The notes: generated by a model from the sequence alone, not told the origin. A stretch of 44,799 nt of DNA from Candidatus Elulimicrobium sp. (GCA_022730015.1 DZBU01000002.1:23043-67841), one strand, 5' to 3'. Counted from the first letter of the stretch, positions 9,701 to 16,706 are shown. Made by a program: numbers and translations.

Positions 9701-9899
9701 CCAGGCCGGAGAGGCGCGCCTGCGACCGATTCTCCTCACCTCGCTCACGACGGTGCTTGGCTCACTCACGATCGCGAGCGACCCTGTGTGGTCAGGTTTG
9801 GCGTGGGCGATCATCTTTGGACTCTCGCTTTCCACTGTCCTTACCCTTATAATCTACCCGACCCTCCTCGTTCGTTTTGGTGCGAGAGAAGAGATTTAA
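6702..9899 (+). CDS. RND-family efflux permease (AcrB/CusA superfamily)
   Basis: The 1065-residue protein has the full RND plan: TM1 near residues 18-38, a large extracytoplasmic loop, TM2-6 near 345-500, a second large loop, and TM8-12 near 905-1055 with a final GEARLRPILLTSLTTVLGSL segment. These pumps exchange protons for substrate. The TM4 proton-relay motif reads GLLVDSAIVATENIY with D409 and S410, where HAE-type pumps have two Asp and CusA has Asp-Ala. Only one carboxylate is present, as in heavy-metal pumps. With the adaptor and the csoR control region it is probably a copper or other metal efflux pump. The substrate cannot be proved here, and the Met relay of CusA cannot be aligned by eye. 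Confidence 0.9.
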   Translation: MSLADVNIAGRISHFFAINRPLSLLLLLVSLVFGLVSFFLTPKQYNPEITRPAFAVSVQYEGATTEAAIDRVVYELVEKVNTVPGVDEVYTEVRDGASINTTVIFEVGYDATKAKIDLLSQLEQHSYLARGNIKPPHIIEVNPETVPVLQIAFGSDKLSITDLREQVVALSHVLGSVPEVSEIHVHGGHETALVVEVDPDLLAANQLPLHALTDTLATGQARLVTEGVRSEPYTIDIVFEGLATTPEEIGNLVIGNGVRVRDVARVYEGVGGERSYVFYEDAEKRGEVVMLSVAKVEGSSAPNVTEAFLTALDSRLAEPAFAGLSYEVVGNDGVTAEAEIFGLTKNLLTSIAIVAVVLILFLSTRAALVVLVAIPVTFLVVFGLGLLFDQTINRITLFALILSLGLLVDSAIVATENIYSHLKRWHHEPNEKTKERVIATAIDEVGVGLLLSTLTSIIVFLPLNFITGMMGPYMGPIAFFVPAALIVSFLVSIVVTPFVASHVLHVGDKTNRVTEAFSQVMQKVTVAYTNLLKKILYNSVLQRSILRAALLVFLVSLILPLTGLVHFQMLPRADRDQFYVYLDLPVGTDREATREVAETVSAVLLENEQVISTQQFVATPPILDFNGMFKGAQLRDGSHQATVRVNLTPTAERGESSTAIASAARAAVAQALPEIAPAVRFMEEPPGPPVRATLVAKISADDTTTQREAAATLTTFFASIDGVVDTYVSDEVAVGRVEYVFDHEAATALGVSPREVSAVLGMLTGTNEVTELLGADNQEYTPITLALPSALTADPNFIDSVTVQSEQGEVVPLHSVLAVNHEMRPSAVYLEDVEKLSYVTAEVEDRSIVYVVIEIIRQLTTGKLAGYEVTDWSLWGMELMNEAGESIKLVWGGEWEMTLENFRDLGVAMGMALLMVYAVLVAQYNKFSTPAYILVTVPLGLVGILWGFFLLDVGFNTYLTATALIGFIALIGIVVNNAIIYLEYVEQAEATGASYREALIQAGEARLRPILLTSLTTVLGSLTIASDPVWSGLAWAIIFGLSLSTVLTLIIYPTLLVRFGAREEI

Positions 9900-9913
9900 T
9901 TCTAAAGTAAAAT

Positions 9914-10156
9914 ATGTTCACTCTTAAAACCACAGGACTCACTGAGTCAGTAACTCTAAAGAATCTTCCATCGATCCGTCAGGCATTTGTGGTAGCTGCC
10001 GGCATTATCGTCGCCAGTTACTTCCTGGAACACTTTGTGCATCCAGTGTTTGATTGGCTGCCACTCTTGGTCGCGGGTGGGCTCATGGTCGCCGGCCTCT
10101 CGGGTTTTTGTCCGATGGTGTACTTCTTGCAAAAATTGCAGGGCGATAAGAAATAG
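9914..10156 (+). CDS. Small DUF2892 (YgaP-like) membrane protein
   Basis: This 80-residue protein has two hydrophobic helices (about 25-43 and 48-67). It ends in the family motif GLSGFCPMVYFL with one Cys, matching the DUF2892/YgaP transmembrane domain, which is often found beside rhodanese and metal-resistance genes. It follows the RND pump after 14 nt on the same strand and is probably the last gene of that operon. The function of the family is not established; the Cys at the membrane surface could bind metal or take part in sulfur chemistry. There is no Shine-Dalgarno sequence. Confidence 0.75.
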   Translation: MFTLKTTGLTESVTLKNLPSIRQAFVVAAGIIVASYFLEHFVHPVFDWLPLLVAGGLMVAGLSGFCPMVYFLQKLQGDKK

Positions 10157-10178
10157 ATTTCAACGATCCGTACAAAAT

Positions 10179-10204
10179 AAAGCCACTGCTATGCAGTGGC
10201 TTTT
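10179..10204. terminator. Intrinsic terminator
   Basis: A perfect 11-bp stem (10179-10189 with 10193-10203) with a TAT loop and T-run ends the RND operon and sits against the end of the convergent gene at 10209. Confidence 0.85.
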
Positions 10205-10208
10205 ATGT

Positions 10209-10604
10209 TCACTCAGGGTGAGAGTGTCCGAGGAGCTGGAAGCTGGTGATTGAGTTTTCCATTGAGAGTCCAAGGATCCGGATCGGAATGGTAACTGGCA
10301 ATGCTTTCTCTCGTAATTGAAAAAACGATTGTCTTCCTCTTAGGATTCGGACACTTCGTTTTTGTATTATGGATAGGAATACCTGCTTATCGAGTTGGCC
10401 ACCATGTATAGAGAGTATCTCTAATCCGTCAGTTTCAATCAATGACAGGTTGGGATATTCATCAATGCAGAAGGTGTCCGCATTGGGTAAGTAATGTAGC
10501 GTTGCATCCAACGGAAGAACAAGGTCAAGCTTTGCACTTTTTTCTTTCTCATGAACGTCTCCTTGTATTGAGTTGTGAGGAATACCAAGACCTGCCTCGG
10601 ACAT
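10209..10604 (-). CDS. Hypothetical protein
   Basis: I do not recognise this 131-residue protein. It has no signal peptide or membrane segment. The composition is ordinary and looks soluble and mixed alpha/beta, with hydrophobic strands such as LDLVLPLDATL and VTIPIRILGL and a basic middle (KRSVRILRGRQSFF). It is isolated: convergent with the DUF2892 gene and divergent from the GH13 gene, with a 129-nt gap to the latter. No strong -10 or ribosome binding site stands out. Coding status rests on length, a clean frame and the terminator placed at its 3' end. Confidence 0.5.
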   Translation of the reverse strand: MSEAGLGIPHNSIQGDVHEKEKSAKLDLVLPLDATLHYLPNADTFCIDEYPNLSLIETDGLEILSIHGGQLDKQVFLSIIQKRSVRILRGRQSFFQLREKALPVTIPIRILGLSMENSITSFQLLGHSHPE

Positions 10605-10699
10605 TTCTATGACAAAAGTAAATTTTCGTCAAACGGAGGGGTAAGCAAATGAAACTTTCCTGGTTTATAAAATTGTTGTAAATCGGTATAAACTAAATT

Positions 10700-10713
10700 G
10701 TGACCTTTGTCAC
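10700..10713. promoter_or_regulatory. GTGAC-N4-GTCAC inverted repeat in the divergent promoter region
   Basis: A perfect 5-bp inverted repeat with a CTTT spacer lies 20 nt before the GH13 start, next to a possible extended -10 (TGATACCAT, 10715-10723). It is placed where an operator would be. Sites this short occur by chance, so it is only a candidate. Confidence 0.25.
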
Positions 10714-10733
10714 GTGATACCATTCATAGTGAC

Positions 10734-12461
10734 ATGGAACAACGTACGTCCTGGCAATCGATCGATCAAATTGACTTTACGCCGAGAAAGCAAATGCACC
10801 CCTCGCCACATGATTGGCGAGACCACTTTATTTATTTTCTTTTGGTCGATCGGTTTGATGACAACAAATGGCGCATCCCGTACTGGGGCTCTCGAAAAAA
10901 GAGGCAGCAAGATATCCGAAAGGGGATCGGAGTGCACGGCGGTAACCTTAAGGGGGTGAAGAGTCGTCTAAAATATCTTAAATCGCTTGGTATCACGACC
11001 ATTTGGCTTAGTCCAGTTTTTAAGAATCGGGTGGATCAGGGTGGGTCGCTCCACGGCTACGCGATACAAGATTTCTTAGAAGTTGATCCACACTTTGGTA
11101 CTAAAAAAGACCTGTGTGACTTGGTTGATGCTGCCCACCGACTAGGTATGTATATTATCCTCGATATTGTCATCAATCACACGGCAGATAATTGGGCATA
11201 TGAAGGAGACGCAAAACCACCCTTTTCGACTGACGGTACTCGCTACCCATTTGGTTTCTGGCGTTCCGAACACAATTCTAATGAGCTAGGTCCTGATGAT
11301 GCGGTCTGGCCGGCCGAACTCCAAGACCCCGATTGCTATACCCGCAGGGGAGTGATCGATAATTGGAACAATGCGACGCAAGCCGTGCAGGGGGATTTTT
11401 TTAATCTCAAGGATCTCGATCTAAACTACTTACCTACGCTCAAAACACTGACAGCTATTTATAAATATTGGATCGTTGAAACCAACATCGATGGCTATCG
11501 AGTTGATACAGTAAAGCATGTCGATAACGAGCCGTCGGTTAAATTCTTTAACGCGATCAAGGAATTCACCGAGAGCATCGGAAAGCAAAACTTTTTGATC
11601 TTTGGAGAGATTGTTGACGGAGACGCGGTTATCGCCAAGTACGTCGGTAATCAAACAGTTAACAATGAACAAATTCAGGCGCTTGATGCTTCGCTCGATT
11701 TCCCGCTCTACTTTGTTCTTGATGAGGTTATCAAACGGAGGTTGAGCCCGGCTGCACTACGGAAGCGCTACGAAGTGATGCGTGACACGTACCAGCATAG
11801 TGATGGTAGTGACCTCTTGGTAACATTCATCGATAATCACGATCAGATGAGTCGACCGTATCATCGTTTTCTTTTTGATGCCGAAGATACGCGTCAGGCA
11901 ATCCTCGGTGTGGGGTACCTGCTCACTACGCTTGGTATTCCTTCGATCTATTACGGAACAGAGCAGGGTTTCAACGGAGGAGGGGAAGCTGGTGCGCATC
12001 AAGACAACTTCATTCGTGAATGTATGTTCGGAGGACGGTGGGGAGCTTTTGGTACCCGACACTGGCACTTTTTCAATAAGCGGTACAGGCTGTACCGAGC
12101 GATCGCAGAGACTGCACAGGTTCGTGCCACCGAACCGACACTTCGCTATGGCCGGTTATATTTCCGAGAAATTTCTAAGGACGGGGTCAATTTTCACTAT
12201 CCAGAACTGAACAGTGGTTTTCTTGCTTTCTCACGGATCCATGATGATACAGAGATAGTGATGGTCATGAATCTTCGTGCCGAGACGGACACCAACCACG
12301 TCATGTTAGATGGAGTCTTTTCGCCACCCGGTACCGCTTTGGTCGACTTGCTTGACAGTGGACGGACGTATCTTACGACCGAGGGAGTAAATAGCTCGGT
12401 GGTGCGGATCACGCTGGAGCCGTATGGAATGGTGATACTGAAGAAGGAAAAAAGAAAATAG
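10734..12461 (+). CDS. GH13 (alpha-amylase family) glycoside hydrolase or transglycosidase
   Basis: The 575-residue product has all four GH13 signature regions in order: DIVINHT (144-150), GYRVDTVKH with nucleophile D258, FGEIVDG with acid/base E292, and FIDNHD with D370. It therefore has a complete catalytic triad in a TIM barrel, followed by a beta-sandwich C-domain (about 490-575). There is no signal peptide, so it should act on glycogen-like or oligosaccharide substrates in the cytoplasm. The frame extends to a TTG at 10707, but the ATG at 10734 gives a better start. It is transcribed alone. Whether it hydrolyses or transfers glucans cannot be told from the motifs. Confidence 0.9.
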   Translation: MEQRTSWQSIDQIDFTPRKQMHPSPHDWRDHFIYFLLVDRFDDNKWRIPYWGSRKKRQQDIRKGIGVHGGNLKGVKSRLKYLKSLGITTIWLSPVFKNRVDQGGSLHGYAIQDFLEVDPHFGTKKDLCDLVDAAHRLGMYIILDIVINHTADNWAYEGDAKPPFSTDGTRYPFGFWRSEHNSNELGPDDAVWPAELQDPDCYTRRGVIDNWNNATQAVQGDFFNLKDLDLNYLPTLKTLTAIYKYWIVETNIDGYRVDTVKHVDNEPSVKFFNAIKEFTESIGKQNFLIFGEIVDGDAVIAKYVGNQTVNNEQIQALDASLDFPLYFVLDEVIKRRLSPAALRKRYEVMRDTYQHSDGSDLLVTFIDNHDQMSRPYHRFLFDAEDTRQAILGVGYLLTTLGIPSIYYGTEQGFNGGGEAGAHQDNFIRECMFGGRWGAFGTRHWHFFNKRYRLYRAIAETAQVRATEPTLRYGRLYFREISKDGVNFHYPELNSGFLAFSRIHDDTEIVMVMNLRAETDTNHVMLDGVFSPPGTALVDLLDSGRTYLTTEGVNSSVVRITLEPYGMVILKKEKRK

Positions 12462-12471
12462 GAGAAGTGGC

Positions 12472-12505
12472 TCAAAAACAAAAACAACGTGTAGGGCGTT
12501 GTTTC
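12472..12505 (-). terminator. Terminator of the nuclease gene
   Basis: The stem AAACAACG/CGTTGTTT (12483-12490 with 12498-12505) is followed on the minus strand by a TTTTTGTTTTT tract. The gene at 12515 ends just before it. Confidence 0.7.
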
Positions 12506-12514
12506 GTAAAGAGA

Positions 12515-12868
12515 TTAGGTCTGGAACAGAAAGGTATCATCATAAAAAGTTATTGAACGCCTATCAGATAGACACTCTTTAACTAAGAATTCCTCGCCTG
12601 TATTGAGCAGTACATACAACCAGTCATAGGTGTTATGTTTCGCTTTCTTCACTACGTATCCCTTAGAGTTAGAATGAATATTACGTAGGTCGACTTCTCT
12701 GTTGGAGGAAAATTTAACTTGAACTCTGAAGAGCTTATCACCCACATCCACGACCAGATCATAGGGTGCAGATTCGGTGATAGGGAGGACTACATCGTAA
12801 CCAAGTTTTGTGAAGGTGGCTATGCACTGAGTGGTCGCGATATCACCCTTTCGTTGGGTCGTTCTCAT
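12515..12868 (-). CDS. Small PD-(D/E)XK endonuclease-like protein
   Basis: From the ATG at 12868 the product has 117 residues. It shows the fold signature of small PD-(D/E)XK nucleases: an N-terminal helix (GDIATTQCIATFTKLGYDVV), Glu and Asp in ITESAPYDLVVD, then a strand FRVQVKFSS carrying the Q-x-K motif. These resemble group I intron-associated (PDDEXK_11) and Holliday-junction resolvase-like nucleases. The frame runs on to 13012, but that extension translates the tRNA-Ser gene and is not protein coding. A consensus extended -10 box (12878-12886) lies 9 nt before this ATG. The partner and DNA target are unknown; no restriction methylase is nearby. Confidence 0.75.
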   Translation of the reverse strand: MRTTQRKGDIATTQCIATFTKLGYDVVLPITESAPYDLVVDVGDKLFRVQVKFSSNREVDLRNIHSNSKGYVVKKAKHNTYDWLYVLLNTGEEFLVKECLSDRRSITFYDDTFLFQT

Positions 12869-12877
12869 AACTTCTGT

Positions 12878-12886
12878 ATTATAACA
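12878..12886 (-). promoter_or_regulatory. Extended -10 promoter (TGTTATAAT) of the nuclease gene
   Basis: The minus strand reads TGT then consensus TATAAT, ending 9 nt before the ATG at 12868. It overlaps one arm of the 18-bp hairpin at 12881-12919, so a terminator or operator and this promoter share bases. No good -35 is seen. Confidence 0.7.
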
Positions 12887-12919
12887 CAAGGACGGTATGC
12901 AATACCGTCCTTGTGTTAT
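12881..12919. repeat. Perfect 18-bp hairpin between tRNA-Ser and the nuclease gene
   Basis: Arms 12881-12898 and 12902-12919 are exact reverse complements with a GCA loop. The hairpin lies 12 nt beyond the 3' end of tRNA-Ser (minus) and could terminate it, although no long T-run follows. It also overlaps the nuclease promoter. Confidence 0.8.
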
Positions 12920-12931
12920 TAAAAAACAGTG

Positions 12932-13018
12932 CGGAGGGAGAGGGATTCGAACCCTCGAAGAGCTTTCACCCTTAACAGTTTTCAAGACTGCCGCCTTCAA
13001 CCACTCAGCCATCCCTCC
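12932..13018 (-). tRNA. tRNA-Ser (anticodon UGA)
   Basis: The 87-nt gene has acceptor GGAGGGA/TCCCTCC, discriminator G, anticodon loop CTTGAAA (anticodon TGA), a long variable arm as in class II tRNAs, and T-loop TTCGAAT. CCA is not encoded; the bases after the discriminator are CA. The 5' leader and 3' trailer are also complementary for 10 nt (13019-13028 with 12923-12932, including the discriminator), extending the acceptor stem to 17 bp in the precursor. Confidence 0.95.
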
Positions 13019-13111
13019 GCACTGTTTTCTAAACAGCGTACGACTTTTCTTTTGTGCGTCCGATAATAACAGAAGAGACGTGAATTGTACACCGTTTCGA
13101 CTTGTCTGTTG

Positions 13112-13120
13112 TGATACAAT
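13112..13120 (+). promoter_or_regulatory. Extended -10 (TGATACAAT) of a leaderless gene
   Basis: TGA followed by TACAAT (13115-13120) ends 7 nt before the ATG at 13128. This decides the start of the downstream gene; the open frame otherwise extends upstream across the antisense of tRNA-Ser. Confidence 0.65.
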
Positions 13121-13127
13121 TTCACCA

Positions 13128-13598
13128 ATGGAATCAACACCACGAAGCGTCGCTTGGGAGGCGCCTGAACATCATCATATCGAGAAGGGAAACGATTGGT
13201 TTTTTGCTCTCGCGATCATCATCGTTGCGCTCGTTATCGTTGCAATATTATTCAATAATGTTCTCTTTGCTTTACTTATCGGGCTCGCTGGCGGAGCATT
13301 GGCAGTGTCTGCTGCCAAGCGACCATCTATCATCCCATACTCGGTAAGTGTTCGTGGAGTTAAGATTGAAGACCAACTCTATCCATTTTCTGCCCTTGAA
13401 AGCTACCGAATTGATGAGGATGATCCACGGGGGCCGCAGCTACTCATTAAGTCTAGTCGGAAGATCATGCCGCTCATGGTATTACCAATTCCTCCAGACC
13501 ACATCGATGAAATCGAATCTATTTTGAGAGAGAAATTAGAGGAAGAAGAACTTGAAGAGTCACTCTTTGTAAAGATACTGGAATTATTTGGTTTTTGA
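13128..13598 (+). CDS. Two-helix membrane protein of unknown function
   Basis: The 156-residue product has a short polar N-terminus (WEAPEHHHIEKGNDWFF). Two adjacent membrane helices follow (about 24-43 and 45-64). Next comes a soluble C-terminal domain that alternates strands (IPYSVSVRGVKIEDQLYPF, PQLLIKSSRKIMPLMVLPI) and ends in a Glu-rich helix (REKLEEEELEESLF). The layout resembles small PH-like or DUF5673-like membrane proteins common in Patescibacteria, but I cannot name it. It is not clearly in an operon; hairpins follow at 13611-13632. The start is set by the -10 box at 13115-13120. Confidence 0.7.
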   Translation: MESTPRSVAWEAPEHHHIEKGNDWFFALAIIIVALVIVAILFNNVLFALLIGLAGGALAVSAAKRPSIIPYSVSVRGVKIEDQLYPFSALESYRIDEDDPRGPQLLIKSSRKIMPLMVLPIPPDHIDEIESILREKLEEEELEESLFVKILELFGF

Positions 13599-13610
13599 TG
13601 TATTATGTGG

Positions 13611-13632
13611 CGCACTTACCAAGGTAAGTGCG
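13611..13632. terminator. Hairpin after the membrane-protein gene (terminator-like)
   Basis: A perfect CGCACTTACC/GGTAAGTGCG stem with a 2-nt spacer is followed by a second AT-rich hairpin (about 13633-13660). No clean T-run follows, so termination is uncertain. Confidence 0.45.
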
Positions 13633-13664
13633 AGAAAATAAAGTTTTCCTTTAATTTTCTACTC

Positions 13665-13736
13665 GCTCTCGTAGTTTAATGGATAAAATGCTGGTTTGCG
13701 GTACCAGCGCTCCAGGTTCGATTCCTGGCGAGAGCA
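13665..13736 (+). tRNA. tRNA-Arg (anticodon GCG)
   Basis: The 72-nt cloverleaf has acceptor GCTCTCG/CGAGAGC, anticodon stem CTGGT/ACCAG with loop TTGCGGT (anticodon GCG), a 4-nt variable loop, T-arm CCAGG-TTCGATT-CCTGG, and discriminator A. CCA is not encoded and CA follows the discriminator. Most bacteria use an ACG anticodon, edited to inosine, for the CGN box, so GCG is uncommon. Confidence 0.95.
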
Positions 13737-13745
13737 CAAAAGGCT

Positions 13746-13771
13746 GGCCCTGATGCATCTGCATCAGGGCC
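13746..13771. terminator. Perfect hairpin downstream of tRNA-Arg
   Basis: GGCCCTGATGC pairs with GCATCAGGGCC around ATCT (13746-13771). It lacks a following T-run (CGTTGCC), so it may be a processing or partial termination signal. Confidence 0.5.
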
Positions 13772-13861
13772 GTTGCCATATGTTGATCCTGCAAAAATTG
13801 AACTTAAAGCGTCGAAGTCGAGAGGCGGGTATATCACAGCACCTTAGTGATCACTCCACGG

Positions 13862-13867
13862 TACAAT
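13862..13867 (+). promoter_or_regulatory. -10 box (TACAAT) of the P-type ATPase gene
   Basis: TACAAT ends 6 nt before the ATG at 13874, matching the spacing at other leaderless genes here. No clear -35 or TGN extension is present, so confidence is moderate. Confidence 0.45.
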
Positions 13868-13873
13868 ACTTCT

Positions 13874-16279
13874 ATGTTTCAAGGTCTTCCATTAGCTGAG
13901 GTATCAGTGCGACAAGCACAATATGGTAAGAATGAGCTACCACAAACAAGATTTCGGTTTTTGCGATTGCTGGCTCGTCAGTTCAAAAGTATTTTTATAA
14001 TACTGCTGCTACTCGCGGCGCTGGTTACGTTTTCGCTTGGTGAACCGTTTGACGCGAGTTTTATTTTACTCTTCGTATTTCTTGGAGTGTCGCTTAGTTT
14101 ATTTCAAGAATATAAATCAAACGCTACTGCCGATAAGCTTCAATCGTACCTTGTTCGAACAATCACAGTACGACGAGAAGGGAAGGATGTTGAAGTGTTT
14201 GTCACCGAATTGGTACCAGGAGATATTCTAAAACTAGAATCAGGTGAGATCATTCCGGCAGATGCTGTGGTGCGTTTTGCTCAGGGATTCGAAGTCGACG
14301 AGACCACCTTTACGGGCGAGAGTGTTCCCGTGGCCAAGACATCTTCAGTAGAGGGGGTGGGGGTTGTTGAGTCACAGGTATTACAAGGGACGATCGTTGT
14401 GCGGGGTCTTGCGTATGCGGAAGTATTTGCAACGGGGGCAAAGACAAAGTTGGCTAAGATCGCTGAAGCTACCTCAACCATAGAAAGTGTTAGTGAAGTC
14501 ACGAAAGGAGTTGATCGCATCAGTACATTCATACTGCGCACAACCCTGATCACGCTACTGTTTATTACTCTGGCCAATATTCTCATCGAAGGAGCGGCCG
14601 CAGATATTCCACACCTGCTCATTTTTGCGATCGCTTTGGCAATATCAGTCATTCCAGAGGCGTTGCCACTTGTTATGACTTTCTCGCTTTCGCATGGAGC
14701 GCTACGTCTTGCGAAGCGAAGCGTCATTGTGAAGCGGCTCGCCTCAGTGCAAGATCTAGGTTCGATCGAGCTTTTGTGTACGGATAAAACAGGCACGATT
14801 ACCGAAAATAAGTTGGTATATCAAAATGACTACCTTGTTCCGGGCTGCCCGTGGCATCCGCTCGTGCTCTCACGACTTACCGCTCACGATCTCAACGAGA
14901 AACACCCAGAACCGTTTGATCAAGCAACCGATCAAGCTTTACGTTCCGAACAGCGCGCTATTGTGAGCGAGTACACGCTTACCGAAGAGGAGCCTTTTGA
15001 TCCAGTGTTACGAAGTAATGGCGCCTATGTGCAGCACTCAAGCGGCACGGCATTACACATTCGTCGTGGGAGTCCGGAATATTTCATCGAGCAAGAGTTG
15101 ATCGATCGAGCAATGGTTAGTGATTGGTTGCTGGGCGAAGAATCGCAAGGACGACGAGTCCTCGGAGTAGGCTATGACTCTGGAGAAGGAATGCGGTTCG
15201 GGGGGTTTATTTCATTTGCAGATGTGTTGAAAGACACAACTGAAAAGACGCTTCAGCAAGCGCGCGATCTAAACGTAGCAGTCACTATTATCACAGGAGA
15301 TTCGCTCCGTGTGGCAGAGGCGATCGGGAGACAGGTCGGTTTGGTCTGTCGTGCGGAAGAGGTTATGGAAGCAGATGTTTTTTTTGCACTCCCTGAACGA
15401 GAGCAGAATAAACAAATTGGAGAGATCCGTGTTTTTGCGCGCACAACACCAGAGCAAAAACTTTCGCTCGTGCAGCTGCTTAAAGAAAGGTTCACCGTTG
15501 GCTTTTTGGGAGAGGGGATCAACGATGCAGCCGCACTCAAGGCTGCAAACGTCTCACTCGTGGTGCAGTCGGCCTCTGATGTAGCACGAGAAACGGCGGA
15601 CATTATACTGCTCGAGTCTGACCTTCGAGTAATCATTGAAGGTATTCGTTTGGGTCGCGAAACACATGCTAATACGCTCAAATACATTCGATCCACCCTC
15701 ATTTCTAATTTTGGTAATTTCTATTCGGTTGCCATTGCCTCGCTTTTCATCACGTTCTTGCCGATGCTGCCAAAGCAGCTCTTGCTTCTCAACCTCCTTT
15801 CCGATTTTCCGATGATGGCGATCGCTTTCGATCGAGTGAGTAAGGCCGAGATCGCTCAACCACAGAAGTATGATTTTCGCACTTTATATATAATCTTTAT
15901 CACGCTCGGTCTGGTGAGTACCATCTTTGATTTTATGTGGTTCGGGCTCTTCTATCAGGAGGGGCCGGCGGTACTGCAGACCAACTGGTTTATTGGCAGC
16001 GTACTGACCGAGATACTCATACTGCTATCAATTCGCTCAATGTTGCCAATAGAAAAATCTGGCCGCCCAGCACCGATCATTCTATGGTTATCAGGTTTTG
16101 CAATTGTGACTACAATCCTCATTCCGGTGATTCCAGTTACGGCAGAATATTTTGAATTCACCACTCCGACCTGGTCTGATCTAGGATTGATCGTTCTGCT
16201 TGCCGGCATATATTTAGTGGTGACGGAAATAGTGAAAAGGCCACTAGTTCGTTTCTTAAAAAACCGAAATCCAGTGTAA
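13874..16279 (+). CDS. MgtA-like cation-transporting P-type ATPase
   Basis: The 801-residue protein has a cation-ATPase N-domain (AEVSVRQAQYGKNELP), an actuator motif FTGES, and an M4 segment SVIPEALPLVMTFSLSHGAL. The phosphorylation motif is DKTGTITEN with D304, and the hinge is GEGINDAAAL. VIVKRLASVQDLGSIELLCT and the C-terminal STIFDFMWFG...LQTNWFIGSVLTE resemble MgtA/MgtB (P3B) magnesium importers more than Ca2+ or H+ pumps. At about 800 residues it is shorter than E. coli MgtA (about 900). The hinge has GEG where most P-type ATPases have GDG. I chose the ATG at 13874 because it fits the -10 at 13862-13867 and the domain start; 13847 is an alternative. The ion is an inference. Confidence 0.85.
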   Translation: MFQGLPLAEVSVRQAQYGKNELPQTRFRFLRLLARQFKSIFIILLLLAALVTFSLGEPFDASFILLFVFLGVSLSLFQEYKSNATADKLQSYLVRTITVRREGKDVEVFVTELVPGDILKLESGEIIPADAVVRFAQGFEVDETTFTGESVPVAKTSSVEGVGVVESQVLQGTIVVRGLAYAEVFATGAKTKLAKIAEATSTIESVSEVTKGVDRISTFILRTTLITLLFITLANILIEGAAADIPHLLIFAIALAISVIPEALPLVMTFSLSHGALRLAKRSVIVKRLASVQDLGSIELLCTDKTGTITENKLVYQNDYLVPGCPWHPLVLSRLTAHDLNEKHPEPFDQATDQALRSEQRAIVSEYTLTEEEPFDPVLRSNGAYVQHSSGTALHIRRGSPEYFIEQELIDRAMVSDWLLGEESQGRRVLGVGYDSGEGMRFGGFISFADVLKDTTEKTLQQARDLNVAVTIITGDSLRVAEAIGRQVGLVCRAEEVMEADVFFALPEREQNKQIGEIRVFARTTPEQKLSLVQLLKERFTVGFLGEGINDAAALKAANVSLVVQSASDVARETADIILLESDLRVIIEGIRLGRETHANTLKYIRSTLISNFGNFYSVAIASLFITFLPMLPKQLLLLNLLSDFPMMAIAFDRVSKAEIAQPQKYDFRTLYIIFITLGLVSTIFDFMWFGLFYQEGPAVLQTNWFIGSVLTEILILLSIRSMLPIEKSGRPAPIILWLSGFAIVTTILIPVIPVTAEYFEFTTPTWSDLGLIVLLAGIYLVVTEIVKRPLVRFLKNRNPV

Positions 16280-16300
16280 GTATTGGTAGAAATCATTTCA

Positions 16301-16309
16301 TGCTATGCT
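16301..16309 (+). promoter_or_regulatory. Extended -10 (TGCTATGCT) of yqgF
   Basis: TGC plus TATGCT (16304-16309) ends 7 nt before the ATG at 16317. It supports that start over an upstream in-frame ATG at 16305, which lies inside the -10 itself. Confidence 0.6.
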
Positions 16310-16316
16310 ACGAACC

Positions 16317-16703
16317 ATGAAACGATTAGGAATTGATTTTGGTTCAAAAAAGATTGGAATTTCGCTCACTGATGATGGAGGGCAAATGGCCTTTCCACAT
16401 GCGGTAGTATCAAATGATGCAAAATTTTTTGCCTACCTAGAATCGTTGGTGAACGAGCGGGGAGTGAAAGAAATCGTCATTGGTCACTCGCTCAACAACC
16501 AAGGAGAACCAAACAAGATCCATGAAGCGGTCGAGGCGCTCATGCTTGATGTAACCCTGCATATCGGTGTGCCAGTACACCTTGAGCCAGAGCAGTATTC
16601 CAGTCGGCAGGCTGCCCAAACGCAGGGGAAGAACAGTCAGCTTGATGCCTCGGCGGCCGCACTAATTCTCGATAGCTATCTTACTAAATTAAAAAACAAA
16701 TGA
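16317..16703 (+). CDS. yqgF: YqgF/RuvX family RNase H-fold nuclease
   Basis: The 128-residue protein starts MKRLGIDFGSKKIGISLTDD, the first strand and catalytic Asp (D7) of the YqgF fold. It continues with EIVIGHSLN and LEPEQYSSRQA, and ends LDASAAALILDSYL, carrying the second acidic site. Family members act as putative Holliday junction resolvases or process pre-16S rRNA 5' ends. The length is normal (about 130-140). It is followed after 3 nt by a tRNA-binding protein gene and then a VTT-domain gene, probably one operon. The stop is TGA, showing that TGA is not recoded in this organism. Confidence 0.9.
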   Translation: MKRLGIDFGSKKIGISLTDDGGQMAFPHAVVSNDAKFFAYLESLVNERGVKEIVIGHSLNNQGEPNKIHEAVEALMLDVTLHIGVPVHLEPEQYSSRQAAQTQGKNSQLDASAAALILDSYLTKLKNK

Positions 16704-16706
16704 TCT

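Noticed and set aside
12869-13012. N-terminal extension of the nuclease frame
   Set aside because: It translates the tRNA-Ser gene; the extended -10 at 12878-12886 and the protein family both support the ATG at 12868.
12897-13127. N-terminal extension of the two-helix membrane protein
   Set aside because: It reads across the antisense of tRNA-Ser; the -10 at 13115-13120 places the start at 13128.
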